NCBI GenBank assembly: GCA_020638035.1
Contig: JACKJI010000005.1
Location: 1-64,000 of the forward strand
Direction: 5' to 3'
DNA from: Hyphomicrobiaceae bacterium
GTDB taxonomy: Bacteria; Pseudomonadota; Alphaproteobacteria; Rhizobiales; Hyphomicrobiaceae
Length of the DNA: 64,000 nt
A program made the translations under genes and the position numbers. Every line of letters starts with the position of its first letter. The first letter of the stretch is position 1. Positions 61,579 through 64,000 of the stretch are shown here, piece by piece. The notes below the pieces were generated by a model. That model worked only from the letters and a program-made list of their open reading frames with translations. It did no database searches and was not told the origin of the DNA.

Positions 61579-64000
61579 TCAGATGGCACCTTCTGCCGTG
61601 GCCCGCGCCTTCCAGGCCTCGCTGGCCGTCAAGGGATCGTTGGCGACCCGATCACCGGCTTTCGGCCGCCACGCAGCGATCCGCTGCTCTGTGGCGGTGA
61701 TGTCGGCAGCGCTCATCGCCTGCTTGGTCGCCTGCTGCCGGCGTGCCGCCTCCGCGTCGCCTCCACGCGCCGCCAGGGCGTACCAGAAGTAGGCTTCCTT
61801 CGCCTCTTTCGCGACACCGAGGCCGCTTTCGTGCAGCACCGCCAGATTGAACTGGCTGTCGGCGAGGCCGTGATCGGCTGCCGCCTTGAACCAACGCGCA
61901 GCACCCGCATAATCTGGCACTTTCGCCGCCTTGCCTGCACTGAGGACGGCAAGGTTGTGCATGGATTTGATGTTGCCGCCCTCGGCCGCCCGCTGGTACC
62001 AGACCTTGGCGCGGGCCATGTCTGATTTCACGCCGAGGCCGCGCTCATAGAATGTCGCGACGCGGTATTGCGACTGTGCGAATCCACGCGCCGCAGAGCG
62101 CTGATACCAACGCATCGCCTCGCCGAGATCCTGTTGCACGCCCGTTCCATCGGCGAACCGGGCAGCCACGGCAAATTCGGCGGAGGGGTCGCCCTTCGCC
62201 GCCGCCATGCGCAGCGACAGCGGTCCGACGGTTGCCGGCGGCAGATCGATCGGACGCCTGTGGGAGTCGCTGAGAGAAGCGCTGACCGCCGGTGTTTCGG
62301 GCACGGCCGGACCCGTATTCTGGCCCTGCATGAATTCCGGGATCAAGGCTGCGGGAATAGCGTTCACCTGCGCTTCGCCGAGCTGGCTCGACAGTTGCGC
62401 CTGCGCCTGCCGCTCGCCGAGCGTCTGCAATTGCTCCAGCGTCGGCCGGTTGCGTGGATGGGCAACCGTGATACCAGCCGGAGGGGAAGCAGAAGAGATC
62501 GGCGACACGGGAACAATCGGCATCACATTAGCTGGCGCCGCTCGTCCGTCCTGCGAGCCATTGAAGGGCCGCGGCATCTGGGTCTGGGGATTGCCAGGGA
62601 GGATGCCACTGCTTCCGCCTGCAGAAGGCCGCACAGTGGCCGGCGCTGTCTCGTCGCCCCGGGCAGCGCCGACCTGTGTGCTGGCATCTTGCGGAGCCGC
62701 GACCGCACCATCCTTTTGCATGGTGCCACCGAACTGGCCACGTTCCGACATCGGCAGCTTGTCCGGCCGGCTCATCATGCCGGCAGCCTTTGGATCCTCA
62801 GCGTCGGGCCTGGTGCTCGTCGGCACGAAGGTCGTGACCGACTCCTGCACCGCTCCGGCGACTGCCGGTGCGACGGGAGAAATCTCGCGCGCCGCCGGCT
62901 TTTCCGCCTGCTCGATCGCTGTCGGAATGCTGGCACCGACGCGCCCCTTCTTGAGCAGCATGATCACGCCGGGGATTGCGATCATCAGCACGATGGCGGA
63001 GACAAGAAGCTTGCGTGACGGTTTGCGGAAGCGGCTGAGCACCGAGCTGCCCGTGCTGATCTCCTCCGCAGCCTCGCTGGCGCGCGGCTTCGCGAGCTTC
63101 ACGCCGATCGCTGCCGGTGTTTCTGCCTCGGGCTCTGCGTGGGCCATCGCCGCGCGCATCGCGCCTGCCGCGATAGCTGCAGCCCCAGCGGCGGCGGGCG
63201 TCGTCGCTGCCGATGCCCGTTCCTTCGCGCGCCGTGCGTCAGCAATGAAGTCCTGCCGCAGCCGCTCGATCGAGGCCTGCGAACCGGGCAGGTGCGGCGG
63301 TTGCTGCTGCTGCGGCGAAGCTGGTTGAGGCACAACCTTGGCGTGCTGTGGTGGTTCCGCAAAGGCGCGCTGGGCAGGCTCACGCTCAGCTGCGTCATAG
63401 GGCGTCGGCCGGCCAGGGCCCGCATCGCCGCTTGCCTTCGTTGCCTTGGGCTGCAGCGGCGCACTTTCGACAGTGCGCGCGATCGGGTCCGCACCATATC
63501 GGGCATGGTCGGCAGCGCTGGGTTTGGGGTGCGACATCTCCAGTGCGTCGACCCGATCGAGCACGCGAATGATCGCACGCTGCATCGTGTCGAGCATGGC
63601 CGCGGTCTGCTCTTCGCCCTCGCGGCGCTCCGTGATGAACTGGTCGAGCAGATGGCGGATTGCCGAGACGTCTTCGCCGTTGCCCTCTTCCTGTCGTGGC
63701 GCAAAGTCCGCAAGCCGGCTGGCGACGCGCTGGGCCGCAGCCTCGGCAATGCCGTCAGCCAGATCGCGCAAGTCCGGCAGCTGCGGCTGCGACGTATGCA
63801 GCCGCTTGGCAATGCCCTCTGCGAGGCTGTGCACGTCCGGTGCCGGGGCTTGATTGCCGTAAACGCGTTCTGAGATCTGCTCGACAGCCGAGGAGATGAG
63901 GTGCTCCAGGTCTCGCTCGTCCGTGCCCGTCCGCTCAAGCGCCAGATCGAACCGCGGGTCGGAAAGCCGGTCGATGACGGCGGCCAGGGAGTGTTCGATC
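61579..64000 (-). CDS. Sel1-repeat membrane protein (partial, N-terminus outside the window)
   Basis: The frame is open to the right edge, so at least 806 residues are seen without the true start. The N-terminal part is helical with coiled-coil features (VDALEMSHPKP region) and alanine/proline-rich linkers. One membrane helix (KLLVSAIVLMIAIPGVIMLL) lies about 475 residues from the C-terminus, and the last 220 residues contain about four Sel1-type TPR repeats (AMRWYQRSAARGFAQSQY, AKVWYQRAAEGGNIKSM, AARWFKAAADHGLADSQF, AYFWYALAARGGDAEA). This order resembles PodJ-like polarity or cell-envelope proteins of alphaproteobacteria, but orthology is unproven. Confidence 0.75.
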   Translation of the reverse strand, partial: IEHSLAAVIDRLSDPRFDLALERTGTDERDLEHLISSAVEQISERVYGNQAPAPDVHSLAEGIAKRLHTSQPQLPDLRDLADGIAEAAAQRVASRLADFAPRQEEGNGEDVSAIRHLLDQFITERREGEEQTAAMLDTMQRAIIRVLDRVDALEMSHPKPSAADHARYGADPIARTVESAPLQPKATKASGDAGPGRPTPYDAAEREPAQRAFAEPPQHAKVVPQPASPQQQQPPHLPGSQASIERLRQDFIADARRAKERASAATTPAAAGAAAIAAGAMRAAMAHAEPEAETPAAIGVKLAKPRASEAAEEISTGSSVLSRFRKPSRKLLVSAIVLMIAIPGVIMLLKKGRVGASIPTAIEQAEKPAAREISPVAPAVAGAVQESVTTFVPTSTRPDAEDPKAAGMMSRPDKLPMSERGQFGGTMQKDGAVAAPQDASTQVGAARGDETAPATVRPSAGGSSGILPGNPQTQMPRPFNGSQDGRAAPANVMPIVPVSPISSASPPAGITVAHPRNRPTLEQLQTLGERQAQAQLSSQLGEAQVNAIPAALIPEFMQGQNTGPAVPETPAVSASLSDSHRRPIDLPPATVGPLSLRMAAAKGDPSAEFAVAARFADGTGVQQDLGEAMRWYQRSAARGFAQSQYRVATFYERGLGVKSDMARAKVWYQRAAEGGNIKSMHNLAVLSAGKAAKVPDYAGAARWFKAAADHGLADSQFNLAVLHESGLGVAKEAKEAYFWYALAARGGDAEAARRQQATKQAMSAADITATEQRIAAWRPKAGDRVANDPLTASEAWKARATAEGAI

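Overview
The window is GC-rich, densely coded DNA from an alphaproteobacterium, most likely a Hyphomicrobiales member of the Hyphomicrobium type. This rests on the content: a ribosomal protein S2 with the C-terminal helix-hairpin-helix tail seen in alphaproteobacteria, a TIGR02186/TauE pair, ligase-associated repair genes (helicase and PdeM), a NasT/NasS nitrate system, and CTAGAGC/GCTCTAG-bounded intergenic repeats of a kind common in that order. The genus is inference; no rRNA or tRNA gene was seen.

Layout. 1-5172: RNase HII, a PA0069-type radical SAM protein, a three-gene run (TIGR04283 glycosyltransferase, Tat-exported metallo-beta-lactamase fold protein, TIGR04282 protein), a strong terminator and a block of nested palindromic repeats. 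5169-20841: tsf/rpsB, an O-antigen-ligase-like membrane protein, an L,D-transpeptidase, a DUF892 ferritin-like protein, dnaE, an exported methyltransferase-like protein, a membrane/spermidine-synthase fusion, a ZIP metal transporter, a GMC oxidoreductase, a hypothetical protein and a 54-residue exported peptide. 20980-23424: a tungstate ABC transporter (tupBCA).

23624-36204 (minus strand) is the nitrate assimilation locus: nasT-nasS, then a regulatory interval, then nrtA, nrtB, a fused double ATPase, a globin, nirB, nirD and nasA. The 415-bp interval before nrtA holds, in transcription order, a consensus NtrC site, a sigma-54 promoter, a two-hairpin ANTAR-type RNA motif, an intrinsic terminator with eight Us, and a good ribosome binding site. 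It can be read as an induction circuit: NtrC/sigma-54 fires under nitrogen limitation, and NasT, freed from NasS by nitrate or nitrite, suppresses the leader terminator.

36335-40912 (minus) is the most unusual part. A second consensus sigma-54 promoter (41139-41154) precedes four genes: a membrane protein that looks like the NAD(P)H/FAD/[2Fe-2S] front half of NirB joined to a two-heme-b membrane domain, an eleven-heme membrane-anchored cytochrome c, a single-heme DUF3365-type cytochrome and a second globin. Together they would form a chain from NAD(P)H across the inner membrane into the periplasm, apparently under nitrogen control. I do not recognise it as a described system.

41568-55195 encodes an Isp-type [NiFe] uptake hydrogenase and its maturation: hupD, hupH, hupS, isp1, hupL, isp2, hupE on the minus strand, a Crp/Fnr-type regulator, and divergently hypC, A, B, D, F, E on the plus strand. 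55260-64000 holds a small membrane protein, the LigD-type repair helicase and PdeM phosphoesterase, a TIGR02186/TauE-SafE pair, and the C-terminal part of a Sel1-repeat membrane protein that runs off the right edge.
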